From positions 37,403,420 to 37,467,419 of the forward strand of contig NC_087247.1 in NCBI RefSeq assembly GCF_037042905.1: a stretch of 64,000 nucleotides of DNA, read 5' to 3'. The position numbers were made by a program, and so were the translations under genes. The DNA comes from Lytechinus pictus (Eukaryota; Echinodermata; Echinoidea; Temnopleuroida; Toxopneustidae). This document shows positions 1 to 12,066 of this stretch, in pieces. The notes under the pieces are model-generated. The model was not told where the DNA came from and ran no database searches. It was given only the letters and a program-made list of their open reading frames with translations. Each line of letters begins with the position of its first letter. The first letter of the stretch is position 1.

Positions 1-3000
1 ACGATTGATCCCCCAAGGGGAACTGCGACGTTATACACAGACACAGTTGCTGAATCTACGTCTTCAAAAGTTACAACAGACCAACCAAGCTTTTTGATAA
101 CTGGTTCAGTCACAGCGACCATCGACCCAGTTACTTCCATAGAAAAAATATTAACTGGAGATCATGCGGATTTGACTAAATACACTGAACATCCAACTGA
201 AGAAACAACGTTCTTTGAAGTGATCACTGATGGAAGTGGCTCAACGACTTCTTCTAGAATTACCACTCTGTCATACACAACCGCAGATGTAGATGGTACA
301 CCTGAAGAAACAACAACGACAGAAGGCGGTGCTGCATCCTCTTCTCCAATAATTGAAGAAGTATCCACATTGTTGTCAACATCAATTCAAGGTCAAACAA
401 CCAAAGTTCCAACAAAAGAAATCACGACGTTGAGGAAAATTAATCAAACGACAAAATATTCATCAACTATTGCACCTAGTGAGGATACGCTGTTGGTGGT
501 AAACATGACAACAGCTAAGTCACCAGAACTGATTCGACGAAATGAGACCAGTGGAACCCCAAGAACAACATCAACTCTTTATTCTAAAGAGACCACCGGG
601 GTGACAGGGACACCGAATATGAGTGTTACTCAACAAGCTTTGATCTCTGAAGGGAGTGGCGAATTGAAAACAGTGGACGGACAAACCGTTGCAACTGAAT
701 CTACAAGTGAAGGAACATCAATATCACCAATAGCGGCAGATATGAAAGAAGAAACAGATGAACCTAACTTATTTACAACTGTTACTTTGCCTACCATTAG
801 AACAGAATCAAGTCCAAATGTATCAACACAATTTGGACTGAACACGATGAAAAGTGAAACAATCACTATTTCTGATACTACCGCTGCTACACTCACTAGC
901 CAACCAACCGTGGAAGTAACGTCACATAAACTTACTACTGAAATGTTTTCAAAAGAATTAGATTTTAAACAAAGAACAGAAGATCCTAGTTTTACAAGCA
1001 GTACTGCTTTATCCACTGAAGGTAGTGGCATACCATCATCCCTAAAGACTCAGTTCCTTACTACATTAGCATCCCTTAAGGGAACAACCGACTTGTGGTC
1101 AACAGCCGAGGAAACAACGCCGATTGTTACTAGCTCTCCCATCGGAAATCTTGGTAGATCTCCAGGAGCAATCAAACAAAAGGGCACCACTGATACAACT
1201 GTTACGACTGCGAAACTAGTGTCCAATTATCCTTTCGATATGACTGAAGGTTCAACACAATCGATGACCAGGGCAAGTGACCAAATGTCTACTTCTAGTG
1301 TTATCAGTACTACGTCCAGCCAGGAGATACGTACGGCTGTAACTCCTACGACTACAGAAAATATAGTTTCAAGAAAAACAGAAAGACCTTTTTCTATATA
1401 TACTAATACAATTGGTGATATGACAGGGATGGAGCAGACAACAAAATACACTGAACTATTCGAAACAACTTTTGAAGGTAGTGGAATGTCACCCTCCCCA
1501 ACGATTGAAATTTTATCGACAACATTTATGACTGAAAAGGAAACAATGACTACAGATGTCTCAACATCTCCAGTGATGGATAGGGGCCTTCCTAGACCTC
1601 CAGGGTTAATCAGAAAAAATGACACATCTGACATCGCTTTAACCGAAAAAATGGTGACCAGATATTTGTCAGAACAAACAGAACAGTATGTTACCGACCA
1701 CACTTTAGTTGGATCGACATCTGAGACAAGTGGTCAAATGACTACTTCTAGTGGATTCAGTACTGCATACCAACATGAAATACGGACAGATGTAACTCCT
1801 ACATCTTCAAAAGAGATAAGATCGGAAATGACTGAAGAACCTAGTTATCTACGAACTTCTATCACTGGCGAAACGGCAGACCCAGAGCAAACAATGACGA
1901 TTGAGGAATCATTTCAAACAACTATGGAGGGAAGTGGAATGTCACCAACAATTGAATATCTGTCTACTGTATTTATTACAGAAATGGATAAGTCTGAAGA
2001 CGCAGCTGCTACTACAGATGGAATAAAAGTCACAGAATCTTTGAAGGAAGTAGATTCTACAACATCAACAATTACCCAAGAAGGAACAATCTCTTCTTTT
2101 AAAACTTCTCATAGCACAGATGCTTCAAACACACCAGATGGGGATGTCGTTACTCGTAGACAGCCGGTACAAATTAAGCGTAACGAGACAACTACCGACC
2201 CCAAAACTGATTCTTCGGAGCTGCAAGTGATGTCGTCTACGTCCCCTACACAGACTGCCATTGCTGAAGTAACAGACCTAGATGAAAAGGTTACAGCAGA
2301 AATTTTATTTGAAACAACTGTTGAAGCAAGTGGAACGTCACCAACAATTGGATATCAGTCTACTGTATTTGTAACAGAAATGGATATAAAGTCTGAAGAC
2401 GCAGCTGCTACCACAGATCAAATCAAAGTCACAGAATCTATGAAGGAAGTAGATTCTACAACATCAATAAATACCGAAGAAGGAACAATCTCCTCTTTAA
2501 CAACTTCACATAGCACAGATGCTTCAAAAACACCTGATGGGGATGTCGTTACTCGCAGACAGCCGGCACAAATTAAGCGTAACGAGACAACTACCGACCC
2601 CAAAACTGACTCTTCGGAGGTGCAAATGATGTCGTCTACGTCTCCTACACTGTCTGCCATTGCTGAAGTAACAGACCTAGATGAAAAGGTTACATCAGAA
2701 ATTTTATTTGAAACAACTGTTGAAGGAAGTGGAATGTCCTCTTCCCCTTTAAATGAAATTATATCAACATCAAAATTAAGTCAAGGGCCTACAGTAGAAA
2801 TAGCTACATTAACTACTCTGCTTGTAACAGAGTCTATTCCTCCTGTCACCACACATAAGGATGAACCTTTACCATTGGTGTCAGATATAGCTAAACGTAA
2901 ACTCCCTGAACCAATTAAAAAGAATCAAACAAAAGTATCAGAGGATCCTACAACTCCGTCTACGCAAACATCTACAATTCAGCAAAAGACAACTGATGAA

Positions 3001-4534
3001 TGGCTTTTTGAAACAACCATAGAAGGTAGTGGCATTTCACCACAAATGGTTGATGGTGTCTCTACAACATTCTCTGATATCAAAATGACTGAAATACCAT
3101 CACCGTCTGATGGAGCAGTACCGACGTCGGTTTTCAAGAATAATGAAAGTGTTTCTTCTGTAGAACTTTTGACCACCAAGAGAGAAATTGAATCCGAAGG
3201 GGCAACACTGAAGCCTTCATCTATGACGGTAACACCTAGCTACACTGAAAAACGGGGCGTTCAAGAATTACAAGGCAGGCATACTGCAACACAGCCTACC
3301 TCCGAAACTCCAAGCAGTGTACAACCTCCAACCCTGACAACTCCTGTATTGTCAATTTCAATCATCCCTTCGAACCAACCAAGAGAAATCACGAGTATAC
3401 CTACAGGATCAGAAAAAGAACAACCGAGCTCTACGCTTAAAAGCACCTCAATACCATCTACAGCAAGTACAAGCGACAATGTCACTAATCAACCCAATGA
3501 AGAAGTAGGATCTGGATTTACAAGTGAAAGTATGATTTCTACAACATCAGCAAGAACTGGTCCGACTGCAACAGACAAACGATCTAGTACATGGTTTACT
3601 ATTGTAAAGGAACTTGATGCGCATACCACAGGCAGTACTGCTATGTCCAGTAAAAGCGAACTACGTACAAGTGACTCGATATCATCAACAATGCATACGA
3701 CAGTGGAAATATCTCCATCAGCTTCGGCAAAATTGTTCACATCTATGAAGGCTAATAGAGTAGTAACGGATGATGAAGATTCAAAAGTGACTGAGCTGCA
3801 GGAACCAAGCACTAAGTCACCAGACCGGTCATCAGTTACCTCTGGTGTTGGAAGTTCGACGATCCCCATGATTCAAGGGGGTGCTAGCACAGTTTCTCTT
3901 ACAACTACGTCTCTCCAGCAAGAAGTAAAAAAAGAAAGTACGTTGTCAACATCATCGCCAAGAATTCATACCACGTTAAAACAAATAATTAGAAATCTTA
4001 CTGCCAGTGATATGAGTACTGCATCATCGAAAACATCTCCAAGTATTTTGAAGATTATTACTTCAAGAACGCCAAACAGAATTGCACCAGAGGAAACAAA
4101 TCAGAACGATAGCGTATCAACACCAACAAGTCAAGAAGCTATCACTCCGTCAAAACAGACTTCTACCCCAAGAACTGCAGTTACTGACATGATATCGGAC
4201 GGAATAAACTATATAACAAATTTTACAATGACAACATTGGGAGGAATATTTTCAACTTCGCAGCCACCAGTAACTTCATCATCTACATCGAATCAAACGG
4301 AAGTATCACCTACATCAAAAACGATGTCAACATTAAGCAGAATAATTGAGGCAAAATCTTCTCCACAAGGTCAAACAATGACTACAGCTGAGGTCTTTAC
4401 AAGTTATGGGTCAGGAGACGAAAGCACAACCGTAGCAGATGGTGGCCAAGAGTTTCCTACTTTGTTTACACTTTTGAGGACCAGCCTTGATGGTCGACAA
4501 ACAACGCAGTCAAAATTAACAACTAAACGGACTG
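1..4534 (+). CDS. Giant Ser/Thr-rich exon with repeated EGSG and IKRNxT motifs
   Basis: One uninterrupted exon of at least 4.5 kb whose donor is ACTG|GTGAGA at 4534/4535, just before the in-frame stop at 4546. The composition is dominated by Thr, Ser, Glu and Pro with no cysteine, typical of mucin-like stalks. A Gly-Ser-Gly or Ala-Ser-Gly core, usually after Glu, recurs near bases 229, 649, 1018, 1474, 1927, 2323, 2722, 3022, 3505 and 4405. A basic motif followed by a sequon (for example QIKRNET or LIRRNET) recurs near 535, 1611, 2176, 2575 and 2917. This marks a degenerate module of roughly 100-150 residues. Antisense open frames here are composition shadows. Confidence 0.85.
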
Positions 4535-7409
4535 GTGAGAACCTTTAGTATAATTTCATTGCCTCCAATGTTTCCATGCACGTGACTTAAGTGTGCAGTA
4601 ACTAATTTGAAAATGATAGAGATTAGGAGGGTATATACATTTATCTGTGTCATCTTGTTTTGGCAATGACAGACGAGTGTCGATCGCGAAAAAATTATTA
4701 AGAAATGCTGATGAAGATAATTCTCATCATTACATGGCGCCGTGTTTAAGTTGCAAATATTCCAAAGCCTCGTAGTTTGCTGTCACTTTACCACATTAAA
4801 GAATTCACATATCGTTTCTCATTCGTTGCAAATAAAACAAAATATACCTTGAAGGATTTCGAATAGTGCAGCATGAAGCTGATTGAGATTATATATTACA
4901 TTCTATTTAGCGAGATAAAAAAAAAAGAAAGGCACTTCATAACTTCCAATACTCTTTTTTTTAAGTAAGAAGAATTCACGTTCATTCTATATCTCTGTCA
5001 CACCTTCTTTACTGAAATCACACTTCATCATTGTGTCACTATTTCATATCAACACCCCACTGTTTTCTAGAACACCACTCTCAACCTATTTTCAATATTT
5101 TGTTTTTCTTTTCATAGATGGTATCAGTATACCATCGACTCCTCCACCTCCCCCACCCTACCCGCCAATGATGACCACTCTTCAACCTCCACCGGTAAAC
5201 AGGTATACCTCAACGTCATCACCAACGACACGAAGCCAATCAAGTGAATCAGTTACGATGTCTTTCACCAGTGCAAGTGAGCTACCCGTTGCGATAGTAG
5301 CCACATCAGATGCAGTACCAGAGAGAACGGAAGAGCTAGATGGATACAGTGGAAATATGGATGGAGATTCAATTGCAGTTCCAGCTTCCGTTCATCTCAA
5401 TCAACCAGCTTTTATGGCCAGTATGTAGACATTTGCTTGCTGTTTCAAAATTGAAGAGTCGAGCTTTAAGGCATTACAAGTGACAAATTGATAAGAAGTA
5501 GTATCCATTAGTATCGATGCCAGTGGCATTATACCTATTGGATAAAAACACTTTGTTCCTTCCTAAGTCACAAATTTCATTATATAAAAATGTTTCCTGC
5601 TGATTGGAAATGATTTCCCTTTTCCTTTTACTGCAGACAATTGTCACTTACATTTGTTTCAAATGTGTGATCCAGAATGGTATGCATTCTACTCGATCTA
5701 ATGAGTTCACATCTACCATTGATAGTGACAAACTCCGGCGACAATTGCTCTCCGCTGTAAATTCTACACACTTATGGAATGAACAACTTCAACTTTAGAT
5801 TCAACGCTATACCGTATCCTAGACTTTACCCTTAACCTAACATAAAACCCTATTTCTACCCTAACCCTATATCTTGATAAAAATAAAGCCGGGAGCAATT
5901 GTCGCCGGATCAAATGTCGTGTAACTCCTTATTTTTTATAAAAATTATCCCCTTTTCCTTGGTAAAATTATGTGGGGGTAGGTTGACCGAGAGGTAAGAT
6001 TATCTTATACTCTATAAGAAGACATGAATGACAAGATCCAATGATATTTTCATATTTCATTACTTCTTTTCTTTATCCTTTCTATAGTTTTGGTCGTTCC
6101 CATTTCTGACAGCCTTATGATATGTTCATATATTTTCTTCATTTCTACTTTAGTACTTGGAACTTTAGAGTATACCTCAAATTTTCTCAACTCACTGTCT
6201 ATAAATACCGCTATATTTTAACACCAAATACTATTATGAGCCATATGTATGTCTCGTTCATTGCAAATAATAATAATAACCAAACATATGAGGTCCCAAG
6301 GAAGGTAAACAAGAATATAAATGATGATAAAGCCTGTAATTCAACGCTGATATGTTAAATAAATAATAACGTTATCAATAACTATATATGAATATAAGAT
6401 GATTGAGCAAACTGCAAGTATTGAATGATAACGTCATTTCTTCCATCCCTTTAGGAATACGAGAATGTGGCCAGTGTGGGAAGGAAATATGTCCTGTATG
6501 TGGTACCGATGGCTTTACGTATCAATCAGAATGTAAAATCAACCAGACAGCGTGCTTACGAAGAAATGCTGATCTTCGAGTAGCTTATCAAGGAGAGTGT
6601 ATTAATGGATTCCTCGACTTAGGTAGGCCTCTTTAATTTTGATTTTAATGTCGTATTGTTTCAGTTAATATGCAGTCCAATAAATATCATCCTTGAATCA
6701 ACACTAGCATGAAAATGTTCATGTCATTACCAAAATCAACGAATGTGAAATACCATCCTCACAGCAAGCTTATTTTGATATATAATTAAAGAAAATCAAT
6801 TTGTAGATCTGACGATGACGAAGCTCTTGATCGGATAATAACCTAAAATTACGATTCCACGTGAGCAGAGTGCCGTCAAACCATATCAAATGTAGAAAAA
6901 AAGAGATTTATTCATTCATATTCATGATAGATAGTGTTTGATGTCATCGGTTCTTTTATTTGCACATTGCCGCTCTATACATCTTTCAATTCAACTTCTC
7001 GGACAAAGTTGATGTATAAAAAAATCAGACTAATTTTTTTCTCATTTCAGTGGAAAACTTATTTCTTTGAAGACTAATCAATGCATGATTAAAACAATCT
7101 GCACAACAGTAAAGCGAGGAGGCAACAGACGCTCCACAAAACTGTGGTCTATTAGTAAAGCAATCTATGTTTAATAGAATACTAACGATCAATATTACTT
7201 AATGTATATCCTTTATTCTTCTCCTCTACTCAGTTAACGGTGATATAACCTGTCAAGAATTCGAGTGTCCCATTGCTTACAATCCTGTATGTGGAAGCGA
7301 CAATCGGACTTACACTAATAGCTGTGATCTTCAGAAAAGCACTATATGTTCAGAAGGTTCAGCTGGGGTTGAGAAAATATCAGATGGAGTGTGTAAGACA
7401 AACTCTTGA
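1..7409 (+). CDS. Mucin-like Kazal-domain protein, 3' part (5' incomplete)
   Basis: Four exons join in frame: 1-4534, 5118-5420, 6455-6622 and 7234-7409. Every intron is phase 1 with GT/AG ends, giving 1726 residues plus TGA at 7407-7409. The frame is open from base 1, so the true start lies upstream. Order of parts: about 1511 residues of Thr/Ser-rich mucin-like sequence, about 100 residues with a Pro run, then two Kazal domains at the C terminus. Acidic-Gly-Ser-Gly sites look like glycosaminoglycan attachment sites and NxT sequons are frequent, so a secreted or cell-surface, heavily glycosylated protein with protease-inhibitor-type domains is inferred. Agrin and other Kazal proteoglycans share parts of this design, but no laminin-G or SEA domain is visible here, so no family name is given. 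No transmembrane segment is seen in the visible part. An AATAAA lies at 8408-8413. Confidence 0.85.
1933..2727 (+). repeat. Near-identical 132/133-residue tandem duplication inside the mucin exon
   Basis: Two adjacent coding copies, about 1933-2328 and 2329-2727, differ by few substitutions and one inserted codon (MDKSED versus MDIKSED). Shared landmarks are TEMD..SEDAAATTD, DASxTPDGDVVTRRQP and IAEVTDLDEKVT. The copies are far more alike than the other modules of this exon, so the duplication is recent, or the copies are kept alike by gene conversion. Confidence 0.9.
5118..5420 (+). CDS. Pro-rich linker exon of the Kazal mucin gene
   Basis: Acceptor TTTTCATAG ends at 5117 and donor GTATGT starts at 5421. 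It is a symmetric phase-1 exon of 303 nt. It opens with a short Pro-rich stretch (STPPPPPPYPPM), then Ser/Thr-rich sequence, an acidic patch and no cysteine. It links the giant mucin exon to the Kazal exons and could be skipped without breaking frame. Confidence 0.75.
5733..5910. mobile_element. Small inverted-repeat element in a mucin-gene intron
   Basis: TCCGGCGACAATTGCTC near 5733 and GGAGCAATTGTCGCCGGA near 5893 are inverted copies about 160 bp apart. The interior contains CCCTAACCCTA-like bases. It has the size and form of a MITE. No target duplication was fixed. Confidence 0.5.
6455..6622 (+). CDS. Kazal domain exon 1
   Basis: Symmetric phase-1 exon with acceptor CCCTTTAG|GA and donor TTAG|GTAGGC. 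It encodes a Kazal/follistatin-type module with the hallmark CPVCGTDGFTYQSEC and the closing VAYQGEC. Seven cysteines are present and the N-terminal spacing is unusual (ECGQCGKEIC). An NQT sequon sits between the fifth and sixth cysteines. Confidence 0.85.
7234..7409 (+). CDS. Kazal domain exon 2 with stop codon
   Basis: Terminal coding exon; acceptor CTACTCAG ends at 7233. It encodes a six-cysteine Kazal module (core YNPVCGSDNRTYTNSC) ending six residues before the C-terminal end in VCKTNS and TGA at 7407-7409. An NRT sequon is present. The protein ends almost directly after the domain, with no tail. Confidence 0.85.
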
Positions 7410-10400
7410 AGGAAACTCATGTTTGAGATATTTATATGAAAAATGATACGAGGTGATGGGATTAGTGTTTACTTCGGCTGTGAAGTGGTGGTGTAACATG
7501 CTTATGTGCAATGGATGTGACGTTATAAAGGTGATAAGTTATTTTCCGATGTCCTTTAAAGTCATATCAAAATGGATGTTCATCACATTGACTGTAGACA
7601 AGGGCCAAGTTCTGCTGACATGTATATAGATTCATGGATGAGCAGAGGGCCATGAGGTGAAGGGGATTCTTCAAAGTGTTATCTTTTACTTGACGAATGA
7701 AGTGTACTAATTTGTCTATACTTTATGAGGGAGAAACAACTGGAATCTCTGACATGCTTAGTGAGAAAGAAATACCCGACTTATGTTATTTTTTTACCTA
7801 TTCTATTGCATGCAAACACTTGCACGCATTAGAACAACAGTGAAGCTTAAGAAAAATCATGAGAAACAAATAAGATGAACGAATAATTTGCAAAGATTGC
7901 AAAATAAGAGGAAAAAACTCTTTTTTCATATTTGGCCAATTTGTAAAATACCCTGATTTTAATATATATATATAATCATTAAGTCAAATTGATATGATAT
8001 TTACCTTTATATTTGTGACTTTTTGCATGTAAAAGCACAAAAAATCCTGGCAATGATAATCATGATCAACAAACATTTTGTTTTCAGCTTGTAGATATGA
8101 AAGCTCAAGAAGCGTTCACTTTGTATCTACTGCCTTGAGGTGGGCAGAAGCTGCTATGTGTGTGTACGTCGTAATAGTATGCTGCATTTTCCTTGAAAAC
8201 TATTGCTTCTGTTGTACATATTCATTCATTGGTGCTTATGACATACAAAAATATAACTTATTATAGACAGGCAATTAGAAAAGCAAAATGTAAGAAATGG
8301 ACCTGATGACGAATAACTGCACTTTTAGATATTTTGCAAAATCTTTTGACAATTCTGACGTGTTCTAACATTTGTAGGCTATTTGTTATTTATCTATCCT
8401 CTTGCATAATAAAGGATTGTCAAGAGTGGGTATCTTATTGGAGACAAGGTAGTGGAGAGAAAGGGAAAGAGAGAGGGAGAAGGGAAAAGGGAGAGAGAGT
8501 GTGAGGGAGGGCAAGGAAGAGAGAGCAAGAGAGTGTGAAGGGAGGGGGGGTTACAAAGGGGACAGGTGGATAAAGTGAGAAAGTTATAGTTACTATGCAG
8601 TTGGTAACTAATATTTTACTGGTTCTTTAATCATGTAAACTTCTTTGTGTCAATCTATATTTGATTGAAAAAGAAGAAAAAATGGGAAGAGGATTGCAAC
8701 AAACAAAGATAGTCATTGTGAGAGTTTAAGAAATCATCTGATGGACTCATGTAGTTTTTCAAACAGACCCACAAGTGAATAGGAAAGGGCAAAGATGAGT
8801 TCTGTAGAGAACATGACATTGTATTACTACAAAAATCTACAAATTTGTATGTGCTGAAAGACACCTTGATATTGTGATATGTGCCTTTTTGAACTTTCAT
8901 GTCATTTAAAACTATGCATTCAATGTATGCAAGTGATATATGTAGATTATATAAGACTTAACCATGCAATACAAAATATAAAGAAACCATAAACCTTTTT
9001 ATATGACACTGTATTATGGATGACTTGTGGTAACATTAATTGTAAATTTTGAAATCTCCTGTCAAACGACTGTTAAACTAATGTTGTGTGCTACAGGGGG
9101 CAAATATTTTCTTTCATATTTATCACTTATGATATGAAATATATCTTCTTTCAAGCACTCATGACTGTACTAACAATATGAGAAGTGCAGAGAGAAAAAA
9201 TGTTGAAATAGTATACATGTATAACAATAATTTGTTATTGAAGCTTTTGTAAATTATTTTCATGAAGTATAAAGTAATAAAATGTTATTGCTGAAATAAT
9301 TTTAGTATGTTTGCAAGTTTTTCTTGTTGGAATTTTAAAATTTTAGAAATAGATGTATTCAAACCTTGAAAATATGCATATTAAAATCTATGATCATGAA
9401 TGTACTTACTCAGAAAGAAACCCCCAGTAAGAATATCACTGTTCATGTGATACTTTGGTATGATTCCCCTTTTCAATCTCATTCATTATTTTGTTATTTC
9501 AATGAAATAGGCCTTGCGATATCATTTCTTGAAACTGTTGCAGAAAGGTGGATTTTGAGCAGTTTGTCTTCATTTTTTAATATCATTAGCTAAAGCATCT
9601 TTTACTCCAAAGATACCAAGAACATTGAATTAGGAGCAATATAATAAACTCCTGTCACTTTCAAATTTTGCATATTTTTGAAATTGTATATCACCATATG
9701 TATCCTATGCCTTGAATCCATATCATCAGTCCATGTTGACATGCATTAATAAGCTTCTAAAAAAATGTATGAATGGCCATTCTCAACATTTTTTTTCTCA
9801 TCCATTGCCCCCAAGTTTGCAAAATTTGAAAATTATGGAAATGGGCACATAATCAAAATTACTTAACCAAATTCAATGTCCTTAATAATACTCTCTTTGG
9901 TAGAAGCTGGGTAGAAGATGCTTTAACCAACAATTCAAACATAGAACAAACAGTATAAAATTCACTGTTCTGCTTTTTTGTGAAACATTGTCTGCAAATA
10001 GCTATTGTCAGTAATAGATTGAAAATGAGAGGAACTCAACAAACCTACTCATATTGACCAGAATGATTTTTTTCATATGAATCATATCAAGGCACTCACC
10101 AGTGAAGAAAAACAAAAGCATAACATAATACATCAAACAATCCCATTGCTTCATACAACCAAACCAGCAAACATATCAATGAATTTGCCAAGTATCAATT
10201 TTTTAAAAATAGATGAAAATCCATTATAAAATATGATTGGAAAAGCCCACCCCCCCCCCCATTAATTTCTGTGACATCACTTGCATGCTGCTCCCTTAAG
10301 TGTTCCTACATACACATAAATGGCAAAATTACCATGTTTTAAATGTTTCTGAATAGGGGATGTCATTATTCAATGCACAGTTGCATATAAAACTCATCCA

Positions 10401-11159
10401 AATATTCTTTTAAAAGTGGTGATTTATTCATCACCCAACATACAGGAGAGCGGCTTTCAGGTGACATCACAAAACTAAAAACCCCCGAATTTCAACAATC
10501 GGTTTCAATCATTTACTGATGTTACAATTAACTTGACTTTAGAGTGGATTCCCCTTTGTTTTCCCCTTTATTTCTCTCTTATACCTTGTTTCACTTTTCG
10601 GCCAAATGTTTCCATGACATCTCACAAACTCGTATACATTTTTATTTTATACATATTTCAATGACAAAGTTTAAAAACTATCATAAACAATACAAATTGT
10701 CACAAAATACCCAAAAATACGGCCATTCTTCACATACAGCAATTTCAGCTTTTAATAGACCTAAAACTGGCTTATATATGTGACATTGGATATTTACAAA
10801 AGATTACCCCATTTTCTCTAAAAAATATATTCATAAAATGAATATGTATAATGTTTACAATATCTACATAAGAATGTATGAAATATATTAATTTAACAAA
10901 TATTAATGTAAAACATCAAAGTAAAGCGTACAGAAATTGAGTGAAGTCCTGCATTTACATAACTGATGGATGGTGCAAGAAAAAAAATGAACATGAAAAC
11001 AAACTCATATTACATCCAAATCAGTTACACTGAAGAATCTTATTTTTGAAAACATATATGTAAACACATACAAGAAAACATATTTATATTTCAAAGAAAT
11101 CCATATACACCTATTGCAAATTATCTATAAAATAACTAGTGACAATGCAGTGATGACAT
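7410..11159. other. 3' flank of the Kazal mucin gene, no gene seen
   Basis: AT-rich DNA with no convincing exon on either strand. It holds AATAAA at 8408-8413 and further copies near 9275 and 9641 that could end the upstream transcript, a purine-rich tract at about 8440-8545, a C run near 10247-10260, and a weak inverted pair AAAGCATCTTTTAC/AGAAGATGCTTTA (about 9595 and 9915) that may be an old element. Confidence 0.5.
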
Positions 11160-11163
11160 TTAA

Positions 11164-12062
11164 GGACGTTCCACAGTTAAAGTGAAATCCATGTCATTTT
11201 CACCAAACTTTGCACATAGATACTTCAGAACCTTAATATTCGAAATATGCAAAAATTAACATAGGTCCATGTGCTTGATTTTTTGCTATAGAACTTCAAA
11301 GTTCACCCAAATTGATGTTCTTAAGAATTGCGCATTCAAAAGAATTTGACATTTTTAGACCGTCCAAGATTACTACAATGAGTTTAAACCTGTATTACTC
11401 AGTCAAAATACAAGAACAATTCATCAAATTTCGCAAGAGAGTTAATAATTGTATCGTTAGAATGGAGAATATATTTATAGTGCTGTTTGTTTGCAATTTT
11501 AAGTTTAACAGCACTGTCAGTTCTTAAAAATGGCGTAAAAGATAACAAAATCACAATCTACAAAATGTGAAATTTCAGTAACAAACTACAAAAGTACAAT
11601 AAATGCTGCACTTTATTCAAAATAAAGTTGTAGAGGAAGGTATACCTAAGAGGAACAAACATTAAAAAATAGGGGTTCATGAGCTTGTTTTTAAACTATC
11701 AGTATTTTTATTGGAGCAAATGTGCTTTTTAAAACACAAAAAATGCGCCGAATGCTTTGTATCTATGTGAAGAAAAAATCAAAACCACTCTACCATTTAT
11801 TCAAACTCGGGGTAATACTCGTGATTCTTGGCAGCACTGCAGAGTAAAGTATTTTGAAATTGTAGAGAATCTTTTTTTGAATGGTCCATGGAATAATTCC
11901 ATTTTTTAGCTTCATGAAATCTGCAGTTAAAGTGCAGAAGATGAGAAAAATCAGCACATACCCGCAGCTAATTAATCACCTGTTCATCCATTGTGACGTC
12001 AGCGCGCAGAGTGTAAACTATGCGCAGATCATAATGCGCACAAACATAACTGTGGAACGTCC
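11164..12062. mobile_element. TTAA-flanked inverted-repeat element, about 0.9 kb
   Basis: The ends read TTAA|GGACGTTCCACAGTTA at 11160 and TAACTGTGGAACGTCC|TTAA at 12066. TIRs are about 16 bp with TTAA on both sides. TTAA target sites are typical of piggyBac-like elements, but the terminal bases are not a usual piggyBac end, so the superfamily is open. The interior is AT-rich with no transposase, so it is non-autonomous. Confidence 0.75.
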
Positions 12063-12066
12063 TTAA

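Noticed and set aside
162-3869. Several antisense open frames opposite the mucin exon
   Set aside because: They mirror the Thr/Ser codon bias of the real exon and show no domain.
5604-5798. 64-codon frame in a mucin-gene intron
   Set aside because: Lies partly in a small inverted-repeat element; no acceptor/donor pair fits phase 1.
1-7409. Identification as agrin
   Set aside because: Only two Kazal modules at the very C terminus and no laminin-G, SEA or NtA domain in view.
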